This document shows, piece by piece, positions 43,249 to 53,142 of a stretch of 64,000 bases of DNA. Under the pieces are notes generated by a model. The model made no database searches and was not told where the DNA came from. It was given only the letters and a program-made list of their open reading frames with translations. Within the stretch, counting starts at the first letter, position 1; each line of letters begins with the position of its first letter. The DNA lies in NCBI GenBank assembly GCA_029339505.1, contig JAQISU010001235.1, positions 36,419,815-36,483,814 of the forward strand. Reading direction: 5' to 3'. The position numbers were made by a program, and so were the translations under genes. Origin of the DNA: Unio delphinus. Its lineage: Eukaryota; Mollusca; Bivalvia; Unionida; Unionidae.

Positions 43249-43609
43249 GATTGTTCTAAATTTAATTGTTTTCCATCGAGATATCTTAATTTATCTGTAA
43301 TCGTCGAAACAAGTACGCCGGGTTTGAGTTGACCCTGATCGGAAAATAACGCGATAGTATCCTCTACTGCGTTGCGTTGTTTAACTAAAATATCATCCAG
43401 GGAAACATTACTCGTTTCAATTTACCCTGACGATCTTGAAATACAACTATTTCATTGGGATCAACACTTGCTAAGTTAATCATCTCAGCTATTTCATCTT
43501 CGATTTTTTTTATTATATCACCGGTTGCAACGACATCAGGTTCGGGTTTCTTCAGCGCTGATAAAGATCTCCCCCAAATATCAATCATGTTATTCTATAT
43601 AATCTCTCT

Positions 43610-44053
43610 CTAAAATATTCGTTGACGACTCCGTCGTTGCCAGCGACTGCTGGTATATTCATTAACGACCTGATGAGGTGGTTTTCCAGATGTTGAAATA
43701 GCATTAAGGGCATTTAATACTTCGTTGCCGCATATTGGTGGGTCATTCATTTGTTGTGTTGGTAGCGTAGAATACCAACGAGGGGTGTTTAAGCGGTTTA
43801 TATATCTGTTAAATTCCTTTGGCGGCGCTAATCCATATGAATCGAAATAAACAATTGCACGCGGATCAATCGCGTATGGAACCCAGTGGGTTCCATATTC
43901 TGTGCTGTTATCGAGATTAATGATACCGGTTTCAACGCTGTTTGGTTGTGCCGGCAAGTGATCTTTCATAAAGACACCTCTGAAGTTTTTAATCGCAAGT
44001 TTTTTAGCAGCATCGAGTAAATCAAAATTGGACATAAGAATCGAAGATTCCAC
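43610..44053 (-). CDS. Polinton adenovirus-type cysteine protease
   Basis: About 147 residues with the PRO triad in order: His in GTHWVPYAID (about residue 56), Asp/Asn region IVYFDSYGLAPP (about residue 70) and Cys in DPPICGNEVLNAL (about residue 109). It also has the entry motif FRGVFMKDHLP. In Polintons this ULP/adenain-like enzyme matures capsid proteins. A second start (MSNFDLL, 44035) is equally likely. It is the only large Polinton gene whose frame remains intact here. The usual Asn before the Cys block appears as Asp. Confidence 0.85.
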   Translation of the reverse strand: MESSILMSNFDLLDAAKKLAIKNFRGVFMKDHLPAQPNSVETGIINLDNSTEYGTHWVPYAIDPRAIVYFDSYGLAPPKEFNRYINRLNTPRWYSTLPTQQMNDPPICGNEVLNALNAISTSGKPPHQVVNEYTSSRWQRRSRQRIF

Positions 44054-44138
44054 AACCGAAGGTTCCCGAGTTAATAAACAGGTCCTAGTCTCAGGCCTTT
44101 TCCGCTGTACCTGGTAGTCTTAGACCTGTTCCCTGTTT

Positions 44139-44518
44139 TTAATATCCTTTCCCAGTTGCTTTCTTTAGTGCCATTCCTGCCGCGGTACCAACGGCCCCTA
44201 ACGTCGCCGCTTTAGCCACCGCTGGGGCCGCACCCGCAATCAACGCTGGAATTGCAGCTAACAACGGGAATATACCACCTGATTTTATCATGTTTTTGAT
44301 CGCGGCTGCAGAGAGAGTGATCTGAACACCTTTTCTTTATCTTTAAACGCATCATTGAAGTGTTTTACTTGACGAGTCGTCAACGATAATGTATTCGCCC
44401 CACCAGTCATCTGATTGGCTTTCAACGTGATTGTTGTTCCGCATTTTGTAGCCGATTCTGATTGCAATTTTTTAATTTGACCAGGAGTTAATGCAACACT
44501 AATATGACTCTATGACAT
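44139..44518 (-). pseudogene. Polinton small Gly/Ala-rich structural protein
   Basis: Start at 44518, TAG at the third codon, then SVALTPGQIKKLQSESATKC, NQMTGGANTLSLTTRQVKHF; a 1-bp frameshift near 44325, then SGGIFPLLAAIPALIAGAAP and a Gly/Lys end before TAA at 44139. The Gly/Ala-rich hydrophobic stretch and position between capsid and protease fit the small structural, possibly membrane-active, proteins of Polintons (compare adenovirus pVI/pX). Function inferred only from position and composition. Confidence 0.55.
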
Positions 44519-44549
44519 TATACAATAACAGATTGATCTAATTGTTACA

Positions 44550-46015
44550 CTACATGTTTTCTACTGGTGCATCAACGACTCTCATTCGTCCGCCAACAGC
44601 TTCGAGTAGCATTGATTTATCGCTGAGAATAACAGCAACCGCTCTATAATTAACAAAGCCAGCAGGGGCTACACGGGCTCTAAAGTGTATATCAACGACG
44701 GACTGTCTTGTTAAATCAAGATGTTCCAGCGAAAAGTAATAGATCGGATATAAATTTTTAAAATCCGACTGTGATATTTGCAAACCGGTATCAACATTTT
44801 GATCGCGTCCCATATATGACAACAGACGGTGGTATACACGCGCAATATGGTTGTTATCGTAATCAAGTTGTATATCCTCGGATGGTTCCTGTTGGCCGTT
44901 TATTTTCAACGAGACTTCATTAACACCTAACTGTTCAAATATCATGTGACTACGTGTTTGATTGCCTAATCGTGCTCAATCTTGTAACGCAATAAATATA
45001 TGACGAGGAGCTGGAACACCTTGTCGCGCTGCCAGGTGCCTTGTAAATGTACCAGTAATATCAGAATCCATGGTATCTGTACTCGTTGATAACCAACTCA
45101 GCATCGACTTTCCTCCTTGATCCATAAATGATAGTAATCGCTCCTCTTTGGTAAATGATGGAGTCAACAGTGGCATCCACAGTGATAGTTTTGATAAAAT
45201 AACTTTACCGACAGCAGCATCATCACCACGCTAAATTGCGTCATTATCAGTGCCCTTTCGCACGAGTACTACCGAATGCTTTGCTCCATTGTTAACTTTT
45301 CGGACGTTTCTACAGAATCCAAATATATGATGTAGGGGAATCGCGCATGAAAATCTTCTCCTCTCTCCCTTTAACATTGATTTGCGTGTTGCATATTCTA
45401 GATTGTATTCGGTATTAGCACTTCCCACAATATCAAACGCAGCGCCTGGTCTACCTCTGAGTTCATAGGTATCGGGGTAGTTTGGTGTAACCGCAGTATC
45501 TTGCTGTGTTCATATTTTAATATACGGGGAGTGATTAGCGTGATCAGTGATATCCTTAGAGAACATCATAGATGGACCTGCCGATCTTGTATAATCATCA
45601 GAATATCTCGCTAACCCGATTATTGTTGTAGCAACATCAACATTATTCTCAATGGTTTCAATTTCTTTTCCATCGATGAGATATCTTGCACTGTCTAATA
45701 GCGCCATGATACCATTATTGACAAAACACACTCGGAGAATACAACATCTGTTACGAGTTATCCTTCTACTTTAATAAACGTTTCACACGGTAGAAAGTAT
45801 TTACTGGTACCATGGACTTGAAGTTCAATTCTTGATCGAAGATTTGGTTGTATTGCGTGATAAACATAAAATTGATAATCACGTACGGAATCATCCTTGA
45901 GCACTGTGGCGTCCAAATCAAACGCTGTATCAGGTGACCGTTTGAACATTTTATTATATATTTGTTGATCATCAAGATCTAAATCATCGTCGTCGACGAC
46001 TTCGTCGTAAGCCAC
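44550..46015 (-). pseudogene. Polinton major capsid protein (double jelly-roll), broken
   Basis: An acidic start (YDEVVDDDDLDLDDQQIYN), then beta-rich sequence with NNGIMALLDSARYLIDGKEI, CAIPLHHIFGFCRNV, APRHIFIALQD and YPIYYFSLEHLDL, matching in order the double-jelly-roll major capsid protein of Polintons. About 490 codons. A frameshift near 45745 separates the first 85 codons; the rest is one frame with stops at 45510 (TGA), 45231 (TAG) and 44976 (TGA). Lies between the basic protein upstream and the small structural protein downstream. Not expressible as it stands. Confidence 0.75.
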
Positions 46016-46481
46016 TTCCCGCTATCATATTTGCGGTTATATTATCTTGGTCACTTGCGGTCAACGAAGTCGCCAATGACGGAGTCATCAACGACGCTAG
46101 TTTTTGATCTACTGCGTTATTGATTATTTTACTAATATTTGCAGGCATATCCGCTGTAGACGGTAGTGGTCCCAATGACGAAGTCATTGGTGACGCTGGT
46201 GGTTTCCTTCGCCGTCGAACTAACACTGTTAGTTTATCCCGAACGGCCGAAAACGCTTTCCCGGCAACATCTTCAACAGCGCTAATACCCTTATCGCGAA
46301 TAACATCAATGGCTTTCATCAATAGTTGTTTTGCTAGCGGCGCTACTTTTGGAGCCATTCTTGCAATTAACCCTGCAATGGTATCACCGAGACTATCACC
46401 ATAGTACGCTCTATAATCGGGCAATTGTGAGTTTACTACGTAGACGTTGGTTGGTTTATCATGGTTGTAGTGTAATATCAT
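45984..46481 (-). CDS. Polinton basic protein (possible core/membrane-lytic)
   Basis: Intact 165-codon frame: MILHYNHDKPTNVYVVNSQL, then a long amphipathic helix region (GDSLGDTIAGLIARMAPKV), two Arg clusters (VRRRRKP and C-terminal LRRSRRRR) and a Ser/Pro linker. It overlaps the capsid gene by 32 bp. Composition is like adenovirus core or pVI/pX-type proteins; homology not established. The + strand open frame here (46120-46404) is its shadow. Confidence 0.6.
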   Translation of the reverse strand: MILHYNHDKPTNVYVVNSQLPDYRAYYGDSLGDTIAGLIARMAPKVAPLAKQLLMKAIDVIRDKGISAVEDVAGKAFSAVRDKLTVLVRRRRKPPASPMTSSLGPLPSTADMPANISKIINNAVDQKLASLMTPSLATSLTASDQDNITANMIAGSGLRRSRRRR

Positions 46482-46540
46482 ACTTATTTAAATGATATTT
46501 ATCTAATGTGGTGACTAAACATTCAAAGGATTTTCAGTCA

Positions 46541-47638
46541 CAGTGATAATCCGTAGGATTTTCAACTAACTCATCAATGAAATCTCGATATGTTTTGATA
46601 TCCATGATACCGCCTTGAAATAACCGCCAACAGATATCAGCTGCTTCGTTAATTATTTCCGGTGAGTTATTTCCAGCTCATTTCCCTGATATGAGAATCA
46701 ATAATCGTTCTATATCACCAAGAACATTACCAGGACAACTAACTAGACCACTACCTGATACCCAACTTAGACCACTCTGAGAAAATCCCTCCCCACTACT
46801 ATAACCAGTTGCATCCTGTGTATCTGTTTCTTGATTTTCTAAATCATACAATTTATCATCATCTTCATCTCGATCAGATTGTTCAGGTTGTGTTTTTTTA
46901 GGTGAGAAAGATATTTTCTTTGAAGGTTGTTTTCTTTTTCTTTGAAATTTTTGTGGTTTTTGTTGTTTTTGTTCTTCATATTCACTATACACTTTACTCA
47001 CTGCATTGATATATCCAATGTATGATGCATTGTTTTTATCAATTTGACTTGTTTTAGTTTTGATTTTGTAAAATACATCAGCCCAATGTTGTAAATCTTT
47101 AATATACTTGTGTTGTTCTGGTTTCAACATTTTTTTTTCTGTTTTCATAAGACGTAACAACAAATGCTTGAATTTCTGCTGGATCAGTCTTATCAATTGC
47201 TGCTAACCCCTCCTCGTGAAATCTCGCGCGTAAATCATCTACTGTTCTTTTTGGTTCAGGTGGTGGGGGGCTAACATTAATATCACATAGACGTTCAACT
47301 TCTCGCTGAGTTAATATATCACCGTGGAGTTTTTGTACAGACTTTTGTGTTTGTTCAGTTTCCGCTGCTATTTTTTCAAGTACAGGAAGTACAGGAGCTT
47401 CTTTTGTCGTTCCTTCTTCAGGGACATTTCCGTATATAGCTCACTCAGTAGCTGATATTACCCCCTTCGTTGCCGTGGTAATTGGACTAAACAAATCATC
47501 ACTTCCTTCAGAAAAATCGGTCTGAAGACTCTGTCGAGCTTGAAGTTTTTCCCGTACGGAATTGCGTACAGGTATATACTTTCTAATTGACGCTAATCTC
47601 TCACGAGCCAATCTACTTGTTAAAGCTTCGTTTACCAT
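46541..47638 (-). pseudogene. Polinton protein of unknown function, broken
   Basis: A probable start MVNEALTSRLARERLASIRK (47638) opens a frame with a TGA at 47441, continuing with charged helices (DINVSPPPPEPKRTVDDLRA). A frameshift in an A-run near 47136 follows, then KYIKDLQHWADVFYKIKTKT, a Lys/Gln-rich and Asp/Glu-rich low-complexity stretch, a Ser/Gly-rich segment, a TGA at 46678 and about 45 more codons ending YHCD-stop. No family recognised. It lies just before the basic protein and on the same strand, so probably part of the structural block. Confidence 0.5.
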
Positions 47639-48021
47639 TATTAAAACAGTAAAGCAATTTCCAATTAATATACGATGTAGTGATTTTGTCATCACTAATG
47701 AGAAATCTCCTAAAACATAACAACAAAAAAAAAACACAACAACAATTTTCAGTTTCACTATAGGCAATTTACTTTCTTGTAGAAACGTGTTTATTGATAA
47801 ACACCAGTAATTGAATTTCAAGGCTGGTATTGATTAAACCACTTTACAGTTGAGCGCATGTAACATCTGTCTATGCATTGAAGTATTTATAGCGAGAATT
47901 TTACTAACGCTGTATACATGTCAATTGTTAGTTATACAAGAGGTATCCGAAAGGGAATTTTGGTTTTGTTGAATAATCATCTTTATATTTCTAATTTTTT
48001 GAATTAATTGTACGTTTCAAT
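47639..48021. other. Polinton intergenic stretch
   Basis: AT-rich; a hydrophobic - frame extends upstream of 47638 to 47821 but without recognisable features. Confidence 0.35.
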
Positions 48022-48306
48022 TCATATCCACCCCAGTTCCTTTCTTAGTTTTTCCACGATGGTAAATAACGGGACAAACACACTAACGTCATTACAGATT
48101 ACAAGAGAGTCGCGAATAGCATTCTGGATTCTCTTTATAAATGCATACTTCTTTGGCAATACATATTTATTATTTAAAGAACAGAATTCAATATCTTGAT
48201 AATCAGAGAGGATTCTTTCACAGTTTAAACCATCTGACAATTGTATTTTTTAAAATTTCAAATTTGATATTTCAGTTATGATCTCATTGATATTTTCAGA
48301 ATTCAT
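48022..48306 (-). pseudogene. Small Polinton ORF, unknown
   Basis: ATG at 48306 lies just after a TATATAATTATATAAA stretch. It encodes MNSENINEIITEISNLKF, then an in-frame TAA, then SDGLNCERILSDYQDIEF and an Ile/Val/Lys-rich end. No family recognised. Confidence 0.4.
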
Positions 48307-48353
48307 TTTATATAATTATATATATTTCTAATACAAAAAATACACCAAAAATG

Positions 48354-48492
48354 AACTCTGTCCGTGGTAAGTTGTATTATTACATCTTACACACGTCCAG
48401 AGATATTATGCGATGATATGATATGTATGAATTCTGTCCGTGGTAAGTTGTATTATTACATCTTTCACACGTCCAGAGATATTATGCGATTA
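48354..48492. repeat. ~73-bp tandem duplication
   Basis: Two copies of TCTGTCCGTGGTAAGTTGTA...ACACGTCCAGAGATATTATG in the Polinton spacer. Confidence 0.88.
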
Positions 48493-48599
48493 TATATGAC
48501 AACACATCAGGACAATTATATATATACAAAACAACCCCAAATCGAGTGTATATGGCGGTTGTATAATACATAAAGGACTATATACAATGAATGATTTCA

Positions 48600-48850
48600 A
48601 TGAATGATAATAACACTCTACATTCAAACTGCAACCCACCATACCCTCCACAAAATCACCCTGGGTTGAATGAAAAAGTCATTCACACTACGGCGCGTGT
48701 GGTTGGTACGGTAGTTGCAGTTTGAATTTCGGGTGTTAACTCCCCAATTAAAACCATCTGTCGGTACCGTTGGCAATATGTCTATTACGGGGATCGAACT
48801 ATAGGCTCCAGTATGACATCGCAACGAGTTACGATTGAGCTAACTGTTCT
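48600..48850 (-). mobile_element. tRNA-like / SINE-like sequence in the Polinton
   Basis: On - there is an A-box-like TTAGCTCAATCG (48832-48843) and, about 35 bp on, a B box AGTTCGATCCC (48790-48800), the spacing of a tRNA gene. The stems do not pair well enough for a functional tRNA. A ~170-bp body follows downstream (to about 48600). A tRNA-derived SINE, or a decayed Polinton tRNA. Confidence 0.45.
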
Positions 48851-49221
48851 TATATACAGGCATACACTTTTGATATAATATATATGTAAGCTAATACAAT
48901 CAATAGCGAACTGGTGTGATGTACAATGAATGGATTACAATGAATGACGTCATTGAATGACGTCAATGGCGTGGTATTGTTATCGATCACAGGCTACAAC
49001 TGACTGACTGAATGAATCAATATACCTTTCGTGTACTTTTGACAACATTGAAACAGAACCGAATATTCGAAAGAAAGAAAAAAAATACAATTGTTTGTAA
49101 ACACTATGTATTTGATTCGTTTTCTTACAAAATAGATTATATTTCCGTTGAGAATCATGACAGTTAAAAATCTGAAAACCCCATTGAGATCCATAACTCT
49201 TTCATAAACTTAATACTGTTT
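48851..49221. other. Polinton spacer
   Basis: Contains a short repeat of ATGAATGACGTCA and a 66-codon hydrophobic - frame (49194-48994) with no recognised family. Confidence 0.35.
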
Positions 49222-49671
49222 TTAAAAGGATTTGCAATAACGTTCTGCAACAAATTGTACTGAGGGTACACAAATATCGAAATACGTACCGGCTTCAGCC
49301 ATTGATTGGAACACTATTTCCTCGTTAGTTGTTGTATTAAATGATTTTATAGGTCTCGCTTTTTTCGAGTATTTCCCAGTCTTTCCTCGTTTTAAATTCT
49401 CACTTTGTGAGATAGCCTGTAGATTAACTAAAGAATTGTTCTTAGGATCGGAATCAATGTGATCGATAACAAAACCATCCCTGATTATTCCATTAAACAC
49501 CTCGAAGACGAATCTGTGACAATAATAATTCTTCTTCCCAGCAGTAAACATTAAATACCCTCAATTAGTTACAAAATCAACTGGCTTCTTCAGTCTGCGG
49601 CGTCTGACAATACCATCACCGGATGCCTCATAGTTTGCAATCACGGGATGTGGTTGAAATTCTTGGTTCAT
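49222..49671 (-). pseudogene. NUMOD4/HNH-type endonuclease
   Basis: 150 codons from ATG at 49671, preceded by TGTATATAA. The N-terminus (PVIANYEASGDGIVRRRR) has the NUMOD4-like YEaS..G.VRR pattern. After an in-frame TGA (49561-49563) come YCHRFVFEVFNG and VIDHIDSDPKNNSLVNLQAI with SQSEN, the H-N-H nuclease core, then a NUMOD1-like repeat (PIKSFNTTTNEEIVFQSMAE). Such proteins are homing-type endonucleases mainly known from phages, organelles and large DNA viruses. The stop is the only break. It lies upstream of the structural genes on the same strand. Confidence 0.8.
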
Positions 49672-49737
49672 TTATATACAATACTATTATTTGTCTAATT
49701 CATTATTTGGTCTAATGATTACATTATTTGGGAATCT

Positions 49738-50007
49738 TTAAATGTAATCTTGAGGTGTTATTATGATCTTGTCGTTGACAGAGTCAGAGGTAGAGTCATT
49801 AATGGAGTTTTTAGCTCTCTTATCGTAATAACTCTTCAAATCTCTGTATCTCTTACCACCACAACCGAGACATAATTGTGATATTCCTCTAACCCCTACC
49901 CCACATCGTAGGCAGGGCCCATAACTTCCGTTACGAACACTTTGCATATGATATCCACAGAACTCTTTTTTGCATGATTTGTTACACGGGGTTATTGATC
50001 CAATCAT
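49738..50007 (-). CDS. Cys-rich zinc-binding small protein
   Basis: 89 codons with CNKSCKKEFCGYH and CLRCGVGVRGISQLCLGCGG, two possible zinc-binding knots, followed by a basic then acidic tail. Intact frame. No family recognised; it belongs to the Polinton by position. Confidence 0.5.
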   Translation of the reverse strand: MIGSITPCNKSCKKEFCGYHMQSVRNGSYGPCLRCGVGVRGISQLCLGCGGKRYRDLKSYYDKRAKNSINDSTSDSVNDKIIITPQDYI

Positions 50008-50039
50008 AAGCTGAAAATCAATCCTCTGATAAAAATTGT

Positions 50040-52888
50040 CATGTCTTTGGGCACCTCAAAAGAGGTCTGCATGTAATCAACCTAAATATTCAACACATCC
50101 TCCCAAAACTGGATGAGATAAAGTTAATATTACAGCAAACTAGATCAGTCAGTATTCTAGGTCTATGTGATACCTTTCTTTCCGATGATACTGATGATTT
50201 GGCTCTCCAAATACAGGGCTTCCACTTTGAAAGAAAAGACAGAGACTCCATGGGTGGTGGGGGTATTCTTCGCTATGTAGACAGCTCCATTAGTTATAAA
50301 AGACGTGTTGATCTAGAGACTATTGGGGTAGAGAGTATCTGGATCGAAGTAACCCTTGCCCAATCAAAGCCAATACTCTTATGTTCAGTTTACAGGCCAC
50401 CTAGTTCCACAGCTGATTGGATTCATATATTTGAGACTCATATTCAAAAAGCATTACTAAAGGAAGATTTAGAAACTATCATATTAGGTGATTTTTACAT
50501 TGACTACATGAAAGCTCCACCATTAACATGGATAAGTAACTTTGAAACTTACAACTTTACTCAATTAATTAACACCCCAACTTGAGTAACAGATAAAAGT
50601 GCTACTATCATTGATCATGTCTATACTAATAAACCTGAAAACATAAGTGAAGTAAATGTGCCAGTGTATGCACTGAGTGACCACTACCCAGTCTGTATAA
50701 CTAGACATGTGCCGAAATCATCTAAAAATGGGCAACACATTGAAATACAATACAGGGACTTTAAACAGTTTGATGAGGAAATGTTCTTAAATGATTTAGT
50801 ATGCAAACCCTTTCAGTCAGTCTGCAATATAGCTGATGTCAACACTGCCTTAGATAAATGGTATCAGATGTTCAATGCAGCCTTAGACAAGCATGCCCCA
50901 ATTAAAACAAAAAGGGTTAAACACGAAATTACACCCAAGTGGATTACCCCTGAGATCAATGAGGCTAGGCACCTAAGAGATAATTTCCACAAGAAAAAAG
51001 ACATGAAAAGCTATAGAAAGTGGAGGAATAAAACTAAGCATCTGATAACTAAGGCAAAAGAGAACTACTATAAACAGGCTATTAATGAAAGTAAGAGTAC
51101 CAAAACATTGTGGAAGCATCTAAAAGAGCTGAACCCACCCAAGAACAGTTGTCTTCCCCCTAGACTTAAGCAAAATGATGATATAGCAACATCTGTACAA
51201 GAAATTGTGGATATGTTCAACAATTTCTTCATAACCATCTTCAGTAATAGTATTCAGAACCAGACTAACCTTCCAAATGAACTTGATGCTCTACAGTTAT
51301 TTAAAAGAGCTAAAATTCCTGAAGATAATTATTTTTCAATAGCTAATGTCAGTGAAGCGGACGTTTTTGATATGCTAATTAAGTTGAATATTATTGAATC
51401 CTCTGGATTGGATGGTATTAGTCCACGAATCCTTAAAATGTCTGCACCAGTAATAATAAAGTTATTAACGCATATTATAAATTTAAGTATAATGAGTGGT
51501 AATTTTCCAGAAAAACTGAAATGTGCAAAGGTTACACCTATCTTTAAGAAAGGAGAAAAGGAGGATCCAGGAAATTACAGACCAATATCAATTCTACCTG
51601 TATTGTCAAAACTGTTTGAAAAGCATGTAGCCATTCAGGTCTATAAATTTTTTGAAACAAACTCTCTATTTCATAAAGCACAATAAGGATTTAGAAAGTA
51701 CCACTCATGCCAAACAGAACTTACCAAATTAATTGATCTTTGGCTGAAGGAAATGGATAATGGGCATATGACTGGGATTGTTTTCCTTGACTTCAAGAAA
51801 GCTTTTGATCTTGTTGATCATGAAATTCTGCTGCAAAAGTTGAACTGTTACAGGTTTGACAATCCTTCTTTAAACTGGTTTAGATCATACCTAAACCAAA
51901 GGTCTCAACAAGTAAGCATTGGCAATATTAGCTCTCAAACTCGCACTATTCATTCAGGAGTCCCTCAAGGCTCAGTTTTAGGCCCTCTCCTCTTCCTTAT
52001 CTATATCAATGATCTACCATCAAATAATGAATCCACCAATACAGAATTGTTTGCAGATGATGCAACCTTGTATACATCTAGTTCTGATACTGAAGTTATT
52101 CAAACAAGATTAAACTCAGATCTTATTAGAGTCCAAAACTGGGCACAACAAAATAGGATGGTAATTAATGAAGGTAAAACAAAATGTATGATTCTGGGGA
52201 CGACACAAAAGCTACACAAGTCAGGGAACCCAAAACTATCTCTTGCAATAAATAATCATCCATTAGAAAATGTCAATCATGAAAGGCTTGTAGGTGTGTC
52301 CATAGATAATAATTTATTATGGAATAACCATATTGATAAGCTTTGTAAAACACTGTCATCCAAAATTGCCCTTCTCAGCAGAGTCAAGAAATATTTACCT
52401 ATGGAAACTCGCAATCTATACTACAAGACGTATATTCTTCCAACAATGGATTACAGTTCTAATGTATGGGGAAACTGTGCTAAATCTGAGCTTGACAGGA
52501 TTTATAAACTCCAGAAACGAGCAGCACGTGTAATTTTAGATACATCTGTTGACCATCCCTCAAAAGCATTATTTACAGACCTCAAATGGTTCACAATATA
52601 TGACAGGATAGATTTTCACAAGGCAGTTCTTTTATATAAATGTCTACATGGAACTGCACCAGAGTATCTTCAGGACTTATTCAGGCATTTTTCAACACAA
52701 TACCAGTTGAGATCAATCTCACATGGAAACCTTCTAGTACCAAAACCAAGAACAGAGCAATTCAAAGGAGTTTTCAATACTCTGGTACAGTTCTGTGGAA
52801 TAAGCTTCCACTACATGTAAAATCAGCTGAAAATATTAGAGTATTTAAGAAGAGATATCAGGAGCATGCATGTGTTTCTAACAGATAA
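50040..52888 (+). pseudogene. LINE endonuclease / reverse transcriptase
   Basis: The AP-endonuclease part is 50040-50700 (VINLNIQ, YRPPSS, ILGDF, LSDHYPV near 50680). RT motifs follow: VTPIFKKGEKEDPGNYRPIS (51530), IVFLDFKKAFDLVDHEIL (catalytic Asp, 51780), HSGVPQGSVLGPLLFLIYIN (51955) and LFADDATLY (FADD box, 52055). The C-terminal KLQKRAARVILDTS and YKCLHGTAPEYL stretch is typical of CR1/Jockey-group proteins. Breaks: TGA at 50583-50585, TAA at 51684-51686 and a frameshift near 52760, after which the last 50 codons lie in the frame ending 52888. Confidence 0.92.
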
Positions 52889-53032
52889 TGGAATTTAGTT
52901 TTTTAATATGAACCATGCTAATATAAGCACTAATTATTGCTTCTTCACACAATGTGCATTTGTTATACTTTCATTAAGAGGGCCTCAAGGGAGAATAGTC
53001 CTTGACTAATGAGTCACCCTCTATAAATAAAG

Positions 53033-53033
<1 letters not shown>

Positions 53034-53079
<46 letters not shown>
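53034..53079. repeat. (ATT)n LINE tail
   Basis: Microsatellite of about 15 ATT units ending the LINE. Confidence 0.95.
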
Positions 53080-53080
<1 letters not shown>

Positions 53081-53099
53081 GCCATTTGCAATGATTCAT

Positions 53100-53142
53100 T
53101 ATATAATAAATTCTCTATTTAAATACTTGTTTTAATTATAAT
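53100..53142 (+). promoter_or_regulatory. TATA-like promoter of the Polinton polymerase
   Basis: TATATAATAAATTC and TATTTAAATACTTG precede ATG 53143. A similar ATTTAAATA string precedes the basic-protein gene at about 46490. Confidence 0.35.

Larger units (their letters stand above)
40923..43588 (-). pseudogene. Polinton fibre-like structural protein, split by insertion
   Basis: The gene starts MIDIWGRSLSALKKPEPDV (43588), 21 bp after the protease stop. It has a frameshift near 43400. The frame is then interrupted at 43248 by a 1.55-kb element and resumes after the duplicated GATTG target at about 41558. The C-terminal part (to 40923) has a helical region with repeated Ile/Asn residues (about residues 60-150 of the 41681 piece) and a beta-rich tail (FAWTPSTNTLSITATVKGIY), the stalk-plus-head look of a trimeric fibre. 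No database family is recognised. Confidence 0.55.
50036..53085 (+). mobile_element. CR1/Jockey-group LINE, 5'-truncated
   Basis: Starts abruptly inside the endonuclease domain and ends with a stem-loop-like 3' UTR (GAGGGCCTCAAGGGAGAATA...GAGTCACCCTCTATAAATAA) and an (ATT)n tail, the pattern of CR1/Jockey-superclass LINEs. It is inserted between the Cys-rich gene and the DNA polymerase of the Polinton. Three coding breaks make it inactive, but it is far less decayed than its surroundings. Confidence 0.9.

Noticed and set aside
48775..48850. Functional tRNA gene on -
   Set aside because: A and B boxes are present but the acceptor, D and T stems do not pair convincingly.
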